A stretch of DNA of 64,000 nt from NCBI RefSeq assembly GCF_022867865.1, contig NZ_JALIEC010000003.1, positions 310,001-374,000 of the forward strand, written 5' to 3'. The notes beneath the pieces are model-generated. The model was not told the DNA's origin. It was given only the letters and a program-made list of their open reading frames with translations, and made no database searches. This DNA is from Phaeobacter sp. J2-8 (GTDB taxonomy: Bacteria > Pseudomonadota > Alphaproteobacteria > Rhodobacterales > Rhodobacteraceae). Positions within the stretch are counted from its first letter, which is position 1. Every line of letters starts with the position of its first letter. A program made the position numbers and the translations under genes. Positions 1-9,048 of the stretch are shown here, piece after piece.

Positions 1-1
1 T

Positions 2-784
2 GCGCTGGTCGCGTTGTCTGACAAGGGGTTGCTGGAGCATCAGGCCAATCGGGGGTATTTCGTGCCCGAGGAAATCCCCGAGGGGCTGGCCCAGGAAATT
101 GCGGCGCAGGATTCTGAGGAATCCGATGTATATCAAACCTTTGCCGAAGATTGGCTCAAAAACCGCCTGACCGAAATTGTCACAGAACAGAGCTTGCGTC
201 AGCGGTATTCGCTTACCAAATCACGGCTCAACGACATGATGGCGCGCGCGGCGCGCGAGGGGTGGGCAGAGCGCAAAGAAGGCTATGGGTGGCGGTTGCT
301 GCCGGTGGCGAAAACCTCAGAGGCCTTCGATCAAATCTATCGGTTCCGCCTCGCGATCGAGCCGGTGGCACTGCTCGAGCCGAGCTTTGAGCTCGACCGA
401 AAGGTGCTCGCAGAGCATCGCCGAATTCAGGAGTGGATGTTGGAAGTCGATGTGGCCAGAACGCCGCCGGAACAGCTGCTCGCCAATGGGGCGGCCTTTC
501 ACGAGGCCCTGATCGCAATGTCAAATAATCCGTTTTTTGCCAGTGCCTTGGAGCGTGTGAACCGCATGCGTCGTCTGATGGAATACCGTGCGCGCGTGGA
601 TCAGGAGCGGTTGCAGGTGCAATGTAGCGACCACATTGAAATCATCGACCTGTTGGAGCGGGGCGAAGTGGTGGAGGCGTCCTATTTCATGCGTCGGCAC
701 CTGTCGGGCGCGCTGCGTCGCAAAAGCCCGATTGCACGGAATTGGTCAGAGGAGATGGAGGCCGAGGCGCATTCCCAGGCGTAA
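2..784 (+). CDS. GntR-family transcriptional regulator, N-terminus outside window
   Basis: The reading frame is open from the left edge, so the true start lies outside. The first visible residues (..GLLEHQANRGYFV) are the wing end of a GntR winged helix. A second winged-helix-like segment follows (EQSLRQRYSLTKSRLNDMM, then a wing near GYGWRLLPV) and then an all-helical FCD-type effector domain with conserved-looking FHEALIAMSNNPFF and HIEIIDLLERG stretches. The protein therefore seems to carry two DNA-binding segments before one ligand domain, which is unusual for the FadR subfamily. The opposite-strand amidohydrolase downstream is a plausible target. The ligand is unknown. Confidence 0.8.
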   Translation, partial: ALVALSDKGLLEHQANRGYFVPEEIPEGLAQEIAAQDSEESDVYQTFAEDWLKNRLTEIVTEQSLRQRYSLTKSRLNDMMARAAREGWAERKEGYGWRLLPVAKTSEAFDQIYRFRLAIEPVALLEPSFELDRKVLAEHRRIQEWMLEVDVARTPPEQLLANGAAFHEALIAMSNNPFFASALERVNRMRRLMEYRARVDQERLQVQCSDHIEIIDLLERGEVVEASYFMRRHLSGALRRKSPIARNWSEEMEAEAHSQA

Positions 785-850
785 TTGTGCCGCAGGATTG
801 AATATTGCCGCCAATTAATCCAAACGACGCGCGGTCCGCTGCCCGCGCGC

Positions 851-1705
851 TTACTGGCCGTCGAACAGGCGGGCGGGATTGTGGCACATGATGTTTTGGA
901 TCTGTTCGGGCGTCACCCCACAGGCCGAAAACAGCCTCGGGATGGCGTGAGAGTCGACATTCCGAAACGGCTCGATCTCGCCAAATGCGCGTGTCTTGCG
1001 TTCCGGGCCTCCACTGGTGTGCGGCCAATCTGAGCCCCAAATGATATGGTCGGGGCGCAGGGCGACGCATGCGCGGATCAGGGATATTGCCCGGGTTCGC
1101 GCGCTCTCCGGTGTGGCGCCAAGTTTGTAGTCCGCTGACATTTTTATCCAAACAGGCTCAGAGTCACATTTTTGGAGCAGGTCGATCAGGTTGCTTTCGG
1201 GGGCCTGTGCGCCGATGCCCGCGAAATGGTCCAGAACGACGGGCACACCCGCGTGTGTGATGAGTTCGACGTGCCGCAGCACGGCGTCGATTGGTGCATA
1301 GATCTGAAGGAACATGCCGCTGCCCGCGAGGGCCGAGGCCATCGCCTGAACCGCGTGCGCGCCCGCATCGACCTCGGCCCCGCTGACCAGGTTGACACGA
1401 AAACCGCGCACGCCGCTGGCGCGCATTTCGGCGATCGTGGCATGGTCGAGGGTCGCAGGGTCGGCCACCGCCACGCCGCGCGCGCGGTCGCCAAGGGTGT
1501 CGAGCGCCTTTAACAAACAGGTGTTGTCGCTGCCATAGACGCTTGGTTGCACCACCACGGCGCGATCAATGTTCCCCGCCGCCATGATGCCAAGAAGGTC
1601 AGGCACACTGGCGTCGCCGGGCGTGTAGCTTCGCTGGTGCGCGAAGGGGAAGACGCGCGGGTCGAACAGGTGAACATGCGTGTCCCAGGTGGCATTTTGC
1701 GTCAT
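851..1705 (-). CDS. Amidohydrolase family (TIM-barrel) protein
   Basis: A 284-residue protein of the amidohydrolase-2 / metal-dependent TIM-barrel hydrolase family. The N-terminus has the DTHVHLFDP metal-binding motif; GVPVVLDHFAG and IIWGSDWPH supply the later His and Asp ligands typical of lactonase and decarboxylase-like members. The reading frame extends 32 residues further upstream, but the ATG at 1705 puts the HxH motif near the N-terminus as is usual. Substrate cannot be deduced. It faces the GntR-type regulator with converging 3' ends and lies downstream of a solute-binding protein, suggesting a small catabolic locus. Confidence 0.8.
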   Translation of the reverse strand: MTQNATWDTHVHLFDPRVFPFAHQRSYTPGDASVPDLLGIMAAGNIDRAVVVQPSVYGSDNTCLLKALDTLGDRARGVAVADPATLDHATIAEMRASGVRGFRVNLVSGAEVDAGAHAVQAMASALAGSGMFLQIYAPIDAVLRHVELITHAGVPVVLDHFAGIGAQAPESNLIDLLQKCDSEPVWIKMSADYKLGATPESARTRAISLIRACVALRPDHIIWGSDWPHTSGGPERKTRAFGEIEPFRNVDSHAIPRLFSACGVTPEQIQNIMCHNPARLFDGQ

Positions 1706-1909
1706 GTCAGATGTTCCAAAATGTGGGCACGCGCCGCCGTTGGCAGTGACGATCTGCCGAAGGTTTCTTGACCCTGTTGCACTGCGGCCTCTGTGCCGCA
1801 TTGCTGAGGTGGGGCAGAAGGCAGGGATTCAAGCGCGCGCGCATGAGATGACAATGGGATGTCCTTGTTTCGGGCCGTGTTTTGGGCCGTGCGGCAAAGG
1901 CGCGAAGTC

Positions 1910-2638
1910 TCAGGCGGGGTCGGGGGCAATTGCGCTGTCGCGGCTGACGCCGTGGGCTTCAAGGATGTCACCGACCCGACCGCTGCGCGCCAATTCGGCG
2001 AGGAAATGACGCAGGTGTGCGGTCGCTTTGGGGCGGCCTTTCACAATGGCCATCGCCTGTAGAATTTCCATGAACGGCGGTTGCAGCGTGCGTGCCCCCG
2101 GGCGCAGTTTGGCCTCGGTCTCCATCACCGCGCCAATGCCTGCAACCGCGTGGAGTTCGCCTGCGTCCAGCGCCGCAAGCATGGCGTGAATGTCGGGAAA
2201 GGTCACCAGATGCTCGGCACCGGGTTTGCGCGCAAGGGTGAGCGTATAGGCCGAGCCCTCAACCGTGCCGACAGGCGCGCCAGATGTCACCAATGCGTCA
2301 GCGGTTTCCGCGGTGCAACCCGCCCCCGCGAGGTAACGCCCTTCGATCCGAATATAGGGATCGGTAAAGTCGATGGTCTGCGCGCGCTTTGGATCGACGG
2401 CAAGGAAGCAAACATCCCATAGGTCATCCTCGGCAGAGTTCGAGACGTCAACCGCGCGATCGAATTCGACGAATGTGAGGTCAACGCCGAGGTCGCTGGC
2501 CAGTGCTTTTGCAAGGTCGACCGAGATGCCCTTGGGGGTCCCGTCGGTGTTGCGCCCCACGAGGATGCGGTTCCCGTGATTAAGCGCGACGCGCAATGTG
2601 CCTGTCGTTACAAATTCGGCAACGATATCTGTGGTCAA
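1910..2638 (-). CDS. Amino-acid-type solute-binding protein (SBP_bac_3)
   Basis: A 242-residue protein with the fold signature of family-3 periplasmic binding proteins: an early GTLRVALNHGN strand, GISVDLAKALASDLGVDLTFVEFD, and DVCFLAVDPKRAQTIDFTDPY. No signal peptide is evident at the ATG used, and there is no better upstream start in frame, so it is either exported by another route or acts inside the cell. No transport permease or ATPase lies next to it. The ligand is probably an amino acid or a related small acid, by family only. Confidence 0.75.
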   Translation of the reverse strand: MTTDIVAEFVTTGTLRVALNHGNRILVGRNTDGTPKGISVDLAKALASDLGVDLTFVEFDRAVDVSNSAEDDLWDVCFLAVDPKRAQTIDFTDPYIRIEGRYLAGAGCTAETADALVTSGAPVGTVEGSAYTLTLARKPGAEHLVTFPDIHAMLAALDAGELHAVAGIGAVMETEAKLRPGARTLQPPFMEILQAMAIVKGRPKATAHLRHFLAELARSGRVGDILEAHGVSRDSAIAPDPA

Positions 2639-3447
2639 TGGCGTCTCCTCGCATGGTACGGATGAAAATCTACGGTTCCTCGAGTTGACTGGCTTATTTT
2701 CAATAGAAATGCAATATATAAGTGATTTTGCGCCTTATTTTTGGACTTTGGCGTTTCTGGACCATGTTCGCACGGCGCAATTGGCCCTGATCCGCCTCAT
2801 GCTTGTCCACCATGCTGGGCGCCTGTCGGGGTGGCCTGACCCACTTCGGTTGAGTGACGCACATTCTGTCTGACCAGTCAGGCGGCACTTCTTCAGCTTG
2901 TCGATCAAGTTCAAGGTCATCGGAGCCAGACGTGAAGCTGCGTGTCGGCCTTTGACCACCCGATCGAGCCGAGAACGGCTTTGCCGATCCGATATGCGAG
3001 GTATGGCGGCACTGCATTGCACACCTGGTGGTGTTGTTTCGTGTGGGGGCCGCAGAAATGATAGTAGTCCGGAAAGGTCTGTAGAACTGCGGCCTCTCAG
3101 ATCGTCAACGACCGGCATTGCTTGCGGACCGGATGTATGAAGTAATGACTGTCCTCGCGCAAATGACTGAGAATGTTTTGGTCAAGGTATACCGGGACGG
3201 GCGTGGTCGGAGCGGTCATGCGGCACCAAATCTAGGCGGACTGAATGCCACAAGCGTCCCGCAGAGGGTTCCCGCAGTCCATCGCCAAACACGGCTCACA
3301 GCGCTCACCCTGCCGCCGAGCCGCCGCGCTGGGCGGTGGCCCCACCGAATCCCTCAATGGCGTTTTTATCTTTGCCATGTAAATCGTGTGCGAAGTAGCG
3401 CAGGACTGCATTTTTTGGCACATTCGAGAATTTCAGCCAAAGCGGGC
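2639..3447. other. About 800 bp without an intact gene, element debris
   Basis: No convincing coding sequence is present. Short open frames occur on both strands but have no recognisable domains, ribosome-binding sites or codon pattern. On the minus strand near 3065-3082 the DNA can encode TDLSGL, nearly the same hexapeptide found in the adjacent integrase and primase, which suggests this stretch is decayed element DNA. The right end abuts the insertion sequence at 3448. No copy of the tRNA-Phe 3' end was found here, so the far attachment site of the element is not visible. Confidence 0.5.
3065..3082 (-). repeat. Dispersed 18-bp motif encoding TDLS(D/G)L, copy 1
   Basis: On the plus strand this reads TAGTCCGGAAAGGTCTGT. 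Similar 18-mers lie at 5542-5559 and 6154-6171 (inside the primase gene) and 6419-6436 (at the end of the integrase gene). All read on the minus strand as TDLSDL or TDLSGL, with base differences between copies. Confidence 0.5.
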
Positions 3448-3473
3448 TGACCTGCCCCCTGCTGGTCCCTCAT

Positions 3474-4373
3474 TCATAATGAGAGTCTGCAGGTTGAATC
3501 TGGGTATTCGGCTTCCGCGTCTGACGCAAGCGCGCCGGGCGCGGAGTCTTCAAATTGCTCAAGCGCACGGCGCGCTTGCAGCGGCGTTTGGTTGCCCAAG
3601 GACGAGTGTGGCCTGACCGTGTTATAGTCGTAACGCCATAGGGCCAGCTTGCGCCGCGCATCATCCAGGCTGTCGAAGATCTCCTCGTTCAGTAGCTCAT
3701 CCCTGAGACTGCCGTTGAAGCTCTCGATGAACGCGTTCTGCTGCGGCTTGCCCGGATCGATGTAGTGCCACGGCACCTCGTTCTCGTCGGCCCATTTCAG
3801 GATGGCCCGACTGGTGAACTCAGTTCCATTATCGCTGACAATGCAGCCGGGCTTTCCGTAAAGCCGGATCAGAGCGCTGAGCTCCCGGGCGACCCTTGCG
3901 CCGGAGAGGCTGGTGTCCGCGATAAGGCACAGGCATTCCCGAGTGCAGTCATCGATCACTGCCAGCATCCGGAACTTCCGCGAGGCGCCGAAGCTGTCGG
4001 ATACGAAGTCCAACGACCAACGAGCATTGGGATACGCCGCAACTGGCATCGGCACCCTGGTGCCACGCGCCCGTTTCCGGCCGCGCCGCCGCTTCACGGA
4101 CAGCCCTTCTTCGCGATAGACCCTGTAGAGCTTCTTGTGGTTCATGGTCATGCCCTTGCGCTCCAGCAGCACGCCGATCCGGCGGTAACCGAACCTGCGC
4201 CGCTTGGCAGCGATGTCCTGCATCTCCTTGCGGATCTCGGTACAGTCCGGTGGGCGTTCTCGCCGGACTGTTTTGGGATCGACACCGACAAGCCTGCAGG
4301 CCCGGCGCTGCGAGATGTCATGATCCCGCATCGCCCGAAGCGCCGCGTCTCGCCGCTTGGTCAATGTCGTCAA
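3474..4373 (-). CDS. IS3-family transposase OrfB (DDE integrase)
   Basis: A 299-residue catalytic subunit. An N-terminal helix-turn-helix of the HTH_21 type ([17 protein letters not shown]) is followed by the retroviral-integrase-like core. The DDE residues are seen in [20 protein letters not shown] and [17 protein letters not shown]. The C-terminal [11 protein letters not shown] motif is typical of the IS407/IS51 groups. The ATG at 4373 overlaps the orfA stop as ATGA, so expression is probably by translational coupling rather than the usual IS3 frameshift. The frame looks intact, so the element may still be active. Confidence 0.93.
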   Translation of the reverse strand: MTTLTKRRDAALRAMRDHDISQRRACRLVGVDPKTVRRERPPDCTEIRKEMQDIAAKRRRFGYRRIGVLLERKGMTMNHKKLYRVYREEGLSVKRRRGRKRARGTRVPMPVAAYPNARWSLDFVSDSFGASRKFRMLAVIDDCTRECLCLIADTSLSGARVARELSALIRLYGKPGCIVSDNGTEFTSRAILKWADENEVPWHYIDPGKPQQNAFIESFNGSLRDELLNEEIFDSLDDARRKLALWRYDYNTVRPHSSLGNQTPLQARRALEQFEDSAPGALASDAEAEYPDSTCRLSL

Positions 4374-4633
4374 TTCTTTCCCAGCAAGTCTTTCAGCACG
4401 ACGTTGTCGAGCATGGTATCGGCCAGCAGGCGCTTGAGCTTGGCGTTCTCGTCTTCGAGCGCCTTCAGCCTGGCGGCCTCAGAAACTTCCATCCCGCCAT
4501 ACTTGGCCTTCAACTTGTAGAAAGTCGCCGTGCTCAGCCCGTGCCTGCGACACACCTCCGCTGTCGGCATCCCTGCTTCCTGTTCTTTGATCATACCGAT
4601 GATCTGCGCCTCGGTGAAACGACTCTTTCGCAT
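4370..4633 (-). CDS. IS3-family transposase OrfA
   Basis: An 87-residue transposase_8 / InsE-like protein. [19 protein letters not shown] opens a helix-turn-helix ([19 protein letters not shown]), followed by a leucine-zipper-like segment ([20 protein letters not shown]) used for oligomerisation in this family. It ends in an ATGA overlap with orfB. It binds the element's terminal repeats. The gene is complete. Confidence 0.92.
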   Translation of the reverse strand: MRKSRFTEAQIIGMIKEQEAGMPTAEVCRRHGLSTATFYKLKAKYGGMEVSEAARLKALEDENAKLKRLLADTMLDNVVLKDLLGKN

Positions 4634-4700
4634 CTGTCTGCTCCTTCAGAGTTGGCGCAGACTCTACATTACGGTGAGGGATTTCGCGGGGGGCAGGTCA

Positions 4701-6231
4701 CGCCCCAAGTCGAAAGCGCCCGCGCGATGCGGACAATCTGGTTCATTGGTTCGGCTGAGTTTTCATCGAAGCTGCCAAATGCGACAGCAAGCGTGTCTAT
4801 GAAGATCAGGTCGGGGCGCTGGGCTTCCACGGCATCGAGCAACGCTTGCAGATCAGGGGCACGTTTTTCCCCGGCTGAGGGCAAAAGTCGGGATATTCCC
4901 CCCACGAGCGAAAAAGCATCGGTGCCACCGTATTCGCGTCTGAGCGCCTTTACGCGCCCCTTCATCCCGTGGTGGTCTTCTGCCGCCACATAGAACACTT
5001 TGCCCTGCCGGGTCCGCATCCCGAAGGCTTCCTTGCCCAGCGCAACCATGTATCCGAGGAACGGACCAGCGAGGGACTTGCCTGCACCCGGTGCGCCGAA
5101 GATGCAGCCCACATCGCCATGCGACAGTAAACCTTTGATCACGTATTTCCGCGCCTCCGACCCGTCGCACTCGTCCGGTGTCAGGAATGTCAGACGTGAT
5201 GCGGCTGGCGCTAACATTTCCTGTAGGGGCAATATGTCATCAAAGTCGTCAGCGCAGTAGCCTGCGCCTGACTTTGCCCAGCCATAGGCCTTGGCAATCT
5301 CGAAAAGGGTGCCGATTCCGATTGCGCCTCCCCGGAAGGACTTCCAAGCCGTCCGTTGTCCGCGCTCATTGAACTTGATGGATTGTCGAGACCAGTGCGA
5401 CCACATGCCAAAAGCTTCTTCGGTGTCGCCGTATTCCGCCTTGAGCGCCATACCGATGTGCAGCCAGGTGTCACGGTCGTCTGCATCATTGATCATGGCG
5501 AGGGCGAGACGCACCTCTGTCCGGTCTGCCCGTTCCCTGAAAAGGTCCGAAAGATCGGTTGAAGACACATCGGGCGCGCGTCCTTTGGCAAACCTGCCGA
5601 GCGTCGCCCGGGAGATTTTGGCTTGGCGATGGAACGGGCGTTCCCAGACATAGGGCTGTCCGGTCGTTGGATAAATCGAGGGCGGCAATACCGCCTGTGA
5701 ACCGGTTCCCATAAGGTCGATTTCCCATCCTTCGCCCTTTGCCAGTTTCCGCTTAGGCATCGGGTCAGGCGACAGGAAATAGATGTGGCGAGAGTCGCCC
5801 CCGCTGCCACTTACAACGGTCGGAAAGCCTTTGGCTTCGGGCCAGAGGTCCAAAAGTGCCGCCCATGCGTCCGCAGCCTTTGCCGGGTCGCGCACATCGA
5901 GGTCGATCAGGTGAAGATATTCGTCTCCAATCTTGGAGGCAAAACCGAGCCGCACCCCTATGTTCCGCCCTTCACGGTAGGTGTTCAGCAGGTCTGATTC
6001 GGTCTGGTTTGGCAGGTTGGACCAGTTCGCCGCGACGGGTCTTTTCTCTCCGGCGTGCAGCCAATGGAGAGAAGCACCGGCGGCAAGCAGGTCTCGATTG
6101 GCCTCATTCAGCGGGTCGTTTTGAGACGCATGGAGACCCATGGAGACGCATAACAGGTCGGAAAGGTCTGTGTTCGCGGCACATGGTGACGCTTGCCCGG
6201 CATGGGCGTTCGTGCTATTGTCGAGAGGCAT
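4701..6231 (-). pseudogene. Prim-pol / RepA-type helicase of an integrated element, 3' end lost to the IS
   Basis: About 510 genuine residues remain before the frame runs into the insertion sequence and stops. The N-terminal bifunctional primase-polymerase domain has the DxD metal site (LIDLDVRD, residues 108-115). A PriCT-2-like segment follows at about 240-315, then an AAA_25/RepA-type ATPase with Walker A GAPGAGKS (379-386) and Walker B DLIFIDT (474-480). The downstream ATPase motifs are missing. The peptide TDLSDL occurs twice (21-26 and 225-230). Prim-pol helicases of this kind drive replication of phages, satellites and integrative elements, and the integrase upstream fits that. The gene is probably inactive. 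Confidence 0.85.
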
Positions 6232-6253
6232 TAGATAAACCTTTTCTGGTTTG

Positions 6254-6293
6254 AAAGGCCTCGCAGTCGCAAGCTGCGGGGCCTTTGCGTTTT
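6254..6293. terminator. Hairpin between integrase and primase genes
   Basis: A 13-bp stem (AAAGGCCTCGCAG pairing with CTGCGGGGCCTTT, one G-T wobble) is followed on the plus side by gcgtttt. It lies between the integrase stop and the primase start, both on the minus strand. It could end integrase transcription or act as an element-specific structure. The T-run is on the plus side, so the direction is uncertain. Confidence 0.45.
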
Positions 6294-6409
6294 CAATCCA
6301 GGGTTCATCATATCACGAGTCGAATAGTTCTCCAATACACTGATATTAAAGACATTTCACATCTAGTGTGAAAGTACAGAAGTCGCAGAGTAAGATCGAA
6401 AATCAACTT

Positions 6410-7630
6410 TTAGCTGAGTAGATCGGACAAATCCGTTTCAATCCTCGGCTTCGTAGAGACCACGGACTTTGCCCGCCCAGCGGCCTCCCATTCATCCAGC
6501 TTGTCGCTCCACCACTGCATGAGCCGACGCCGCTCTTCCAGGCGCATCCCGCGATAGTATGCCGCCCGCACTGCGTTCTTGGGCGAATGCGCCAAAGCCT
6601 TCTCGATTGCATCCGGGGACCAGAGTTCGGACTCATTCGCCACGGTTGAGAACGTTGAACGGAAGCCATGCACAGTGGCCTTGGTGTAAAAGCCCAGCCG
6701 GTAAACCAGATAGAGCATCCGGTTTTCAGAGATCGGCTTCACTGGCTTATCTCCCGGCACGATGTATCCCCCACCGTCCGCAAGGCGTCGCAACTTGTTG
6801 AGGATCGTTAGAACCTGCCGGGACAAGGGCACAACATGGTCCGCGCCCATCTTCATCCGTTCACCGGGGATGCGCCAAACATCGCCGTCAATCTCTTCCC
6901 AGCGCCCGAACCGGATTTCGTTGGTACGGCAAGCGGTGTGTATGGCCAGGAGAAGCGCCAGACGGCTTTGGGGTTCGCAGTCAGCATGTGACAGGGCGTT
7001 GAGGAAGGCTGGCATCTCGGACCCGCCCAGCGCGGCGACGTGCTTGACCCGGGGCGCTGGGCGCAAGGCTCCGCGAAGGTCTGCCGCCGGGTCGCGCTTG
7101 CAGAGGCCGCAGGCAATCCCGTAGCGGAAGATTGCCCCAAGCGTCTGATGAATCCGCGAAGCCACATCTAGCGCGCCCCGGGCTTCTACAGCACGAATGA
7201 TTTTCAAGAGTTCGGGGGCTTCAATCTCGGCAATGTCACGCTTTCCGATGAACGGGAACACGTCGCGGCGGAACCGGGATGCGATGCGCTCATAGTGCTT
7301 TTCGGACCAAGCCCCGCGCTGCGCTTCTAACCATTCGTTCGCGACACGTTGAAACGCGTTCTGAACGGCCAGCGCATCGACTTTTGCAGGAGCGACGCCT
7401 TCGGTCAGATTGCGCTTCAATTCATCCCGCATCGCTCGGGCCGTGGCTAGAGAAACGCGGGGATACTGCCCAAGCGTTGCGGTCTGCCGCTTACCCTCGT
7501 GGCGGTAGTCTACACGCCAAGTTTTTGATCCCGCAGGTGAGATATAGAGATACAGCCCAGCGCCGTCAGTCATCTTCCGAGGCTTCAGGGCAGGTTTGGC
7601 ATTTCGACAGGACAGATCAGTTAGCGACAT
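6410..7630 (-). CDS. P4-type tyrosine integrase of a tRNA-Phe-associated element
   Basis: A 406-residue site-specific recombinase. The N-terminal arm-binding DUF4102 domain (MSLTDLSCRNAKP, then DGAGLYLYISPAGSKTW) is typical of P4/CP4-57-like integrases. Catalytic residues are visible: Arg235 in HTACRTNEIR, HGFR at 321-324, and a tyrosine in RAAYYRG (about 358-359). The gene starts about 150 bp from the 3' end of tRNA-Phe, the usual position for enzymes that recombine at the tRNA 3' end. The C-terminus ends in TDLSDLLS, the hexapeptide shared with the element primase. The gene appears intact. Confidence 0.93.
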   Translation of the reverse strand: MSLTDLSCRNAKPALKPRKMTDGAGLYLYISPAGSKTWRVDYRHEGKRQTATLGQYPRVSLATARAMRDELKRNLTEGVAPAKVDALAVQNAFQRVANEWLEAQRGAWSEKHYERIASRFRRDVFPFIGKRDIAEIEAPELLKIIRAVEARGALDVASRIHQTLGAIFRYGIACGLCKRDPAADLRGALRPAPRVKHVAALGGSEMPAFLNALSHADCEPQSRLALLLAIHTACRTNEIRFGRWEEIDGDVWRIPGERMKMGADHVVPLSRQVLTILNKLRRLADGGGYIVPGDKPVKPISENRMLYLVYRLGFYTKATVHGFRSTFSTVANESELWSPDAIEKALAHSPKNAVRAAYYRGMRLEERRRLMQWWSDKLDEWEAAGRAKSVVSTKPRIETDLSDLLS

Positions 7631-7781
7631 GGTATCCTCGTGACGGTAAGTCTCTTGCTGTCTCTACCGTCAGTTTTACCGCCAAAGGCTGAGACGTAGT
7701 GAGACATGCTGAGACACATGGATACCAAGAAAGTTGATTTTACTCAATTTTCTAGTGCGAAAATGCGCTGTAATTTAGTTG

Positions 7782-7857
7782 TGGTGCCCGGGGGCGGAAT
7801 CGAACCACCGACACGAGGATTTTCAATCCACTGCTCTACCCCTGAGCTACCCGGGCA
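7782..7857 (-). tRNA. tRNA-Phe(GAA)
   Basis: The minus strand folds as a 76-nt tRNA with encoded CCA: acceptor TGCCCGG with CCGGGCA, a D-arm TAGCTCAGGGGTAGAGC, anticodon loop TTGAAAA (anticodon GAA) and T-arm GGTTCGATTCC. Its 3' end faces the integrase, marking the insertion site of the element to the left. The anticodon stem has one T-T mismatch. Confidence 0.95.
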
Positions 7858-7959
7858 TGGGTGAACGGACAACCGTTCGGGTGGACGCGTTCTAGGTTAG
7901 GGGTGCGGGAGTGTCCAGTGGGTTTTTGCAAAATTTCCCATGTAATTTTGCATTGCGGG

Positions 7960-9048
7960 TCATTGGGTCTCCGATTGCCAGATCAGGCTTTGGTCGCCGC
8001 CCAGTTTGGAACTGCCGAGCGGGGCGAAAGATGCAGCCAAATCAGTGAGTTCCGCGGAAGGGGACAGGGTCAGATAGGCCGGGAGCCATGCGAGGTTGTA
8101 GCCGGTGATCTCGCGGCTGCCGTCGAAATAATTTTGCGCTTCGCCGGTGATTTCCATTGTGCGCGCTCCGCCGTCCATCTCGGCGATGGTAAAGTTGACC
8201 ACACGTTCCAGCGCATCTTCGCAGCGTGCGCCAGGGTGGTAGCCCTGATCGCGCAGCAGCTTGCTGGCCACCACCAGCGGCGCGACGGCATGCATCTGGT
8301 AATGATAGGCCAGCCGCCCGCGCGACATCTCTTGTGGCAGGCTGCCGTCAGGGTTGGCGGTGCACAGAACATAGTCCACCGACCAGCCCGCCCAGCCGCG
8401 CAGCACAGGGTCGTTGGTCAGATCCGCAATGCCAGCCCCCCCAAGCGCCGCCCAGGCACGCAGATTGCCGCGTTTGGCGCCCTTGGGCGCGGCTTCTTCC
8501 CAGAACAGCATCTGATCCTGCGCCAGACCCGCCAACCATGGGCGAATGGCGTTCAGGTCGTCCTCTGTGCCGCCATGCGGCACCACCTGGCGCAGCGCAA
8601 GCGCGAACCCGGCCAGCCGGGATCCAATGGTCAGCCGTGTGGTGTCGGAATCCAGATTGGCCAGCGCCCCGGCACGGGCCCATTCAGCGACCTGATGCAC
8701 GACGCAATCGGCGATTTCCTCATGCGGGGCATCCGCAGCAAAAATCTGGTTGGCCTGATCGGTCAGGGAAACAATGAAATTGTCCAGCGGCTTCAGATCG
8801 GCAATGGCGGCCGCCTCGGCCTCCTTGTCGATCTCTGACCGGGTTTCACTGTCATCGGTATATCGGCTTTCGATGGCCAGAGACAGCACCGGCGCGGGCG
8901 CAAGTGGGCAATTCAGCTCCTGTGCCCGAACGGCGGTGCTGGTTCCCAGCTCCAGACTCAACGCAGATCCCAGTGTCAGCGCAATCGCAATTGCCGCGCC
9001 AGTTCGCCCGCCTCTTGGTTTCCACCTGCGGCAGCTTTGTCGAGCCAT
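7960..9048 (-). CDS. algL: AlgL-like alginate lyase family protein, catalytic motif altered
   Basis: A 362-residue exported protein; a hydrophobic stretch at about 16-42 ends in VRAQE, a likely signal cleavage site. The core resembles polysaccharide lyase family 5 (AlgL): the region 194-258, including DGSLPQE and GRLAYHY, aligns by eye with the Pseudomonas enzyme. The hallmark NNHSYW motif, which carries the catalytic histidine, is replaced here by GNLRAW (194-199). In Pseudomonas AlgL clears misplaced polymer from the periplasm and is part of the export assembly, so a non-catalytic role is possible. It is the last gene of the operon and overlaps the previous gene by 73 bp, so the start is uncertain. 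Confidence 0.62.
   Translation of the reverse strand: MARQSCRRWKPRGGRTGAAIAIALTLGSALSLELGTSTAVRAQELNCPLAPAPVLSLAIESRYTDDSETRSEIDKEAEAAAIADLKPLDNFIVSLTDQANQIFAADAPHEEIADCVVHQVAEWARAGALANLDSDTTRLTIGSRLAGFALALRQVVPHGGTEDDLNAIRPWLAGLAQDQMLFWEEAAPKGAKRGNLRAWAALGGAGIADLTNDPVLRGWAGWSVDYVLCTANPDGSLPQEMSRGRLAYHYQMHAVAPLVVASKLLRDQGYHPGARCEDALERVVNFTIAEMDGGARTMEITGEAQNYFDGSREITGYNLAWLPAYLTLSPSAELTDLAASFAPLGSSKLGGDQSLIWQSETQ

Larger units (their letters stand above)
3448..4700 (-). mobile_element. IS3-family (IS407-like) insertion sequence, 1253 bp
   Basis: Both ends share imperfect terminal inverted repeats starting TGACCTGCCCCC, with a second conserved block around TCCCTC. The left end starts at 3448 and the right end finishes at 4700. 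Inside are the two overlapping transposase frames orfA and orfB. The outside flanks (gggc left, cgcc right) do not form a target-site duplication. The right end interrupts a primase-helicase gene whose remainder is not on the left side, so the insertion was probably followed by a deletion or rearrangement. Confidence 0.9.

Noticed and set aside
3232-3423. Minus-strand frame as the lost 3' part of the primase
   Set aside because: No ATPase motifs (arginine finger, sensor) and no plausible join to the truncated protein at 4701.
2639-3447. Second attachment site of the tRNA-Phe element
   Set aside because: I looked for a copy of the tRNA-Phe 3' end (GGTTCGATTCC and the acceptor strand) and found none.
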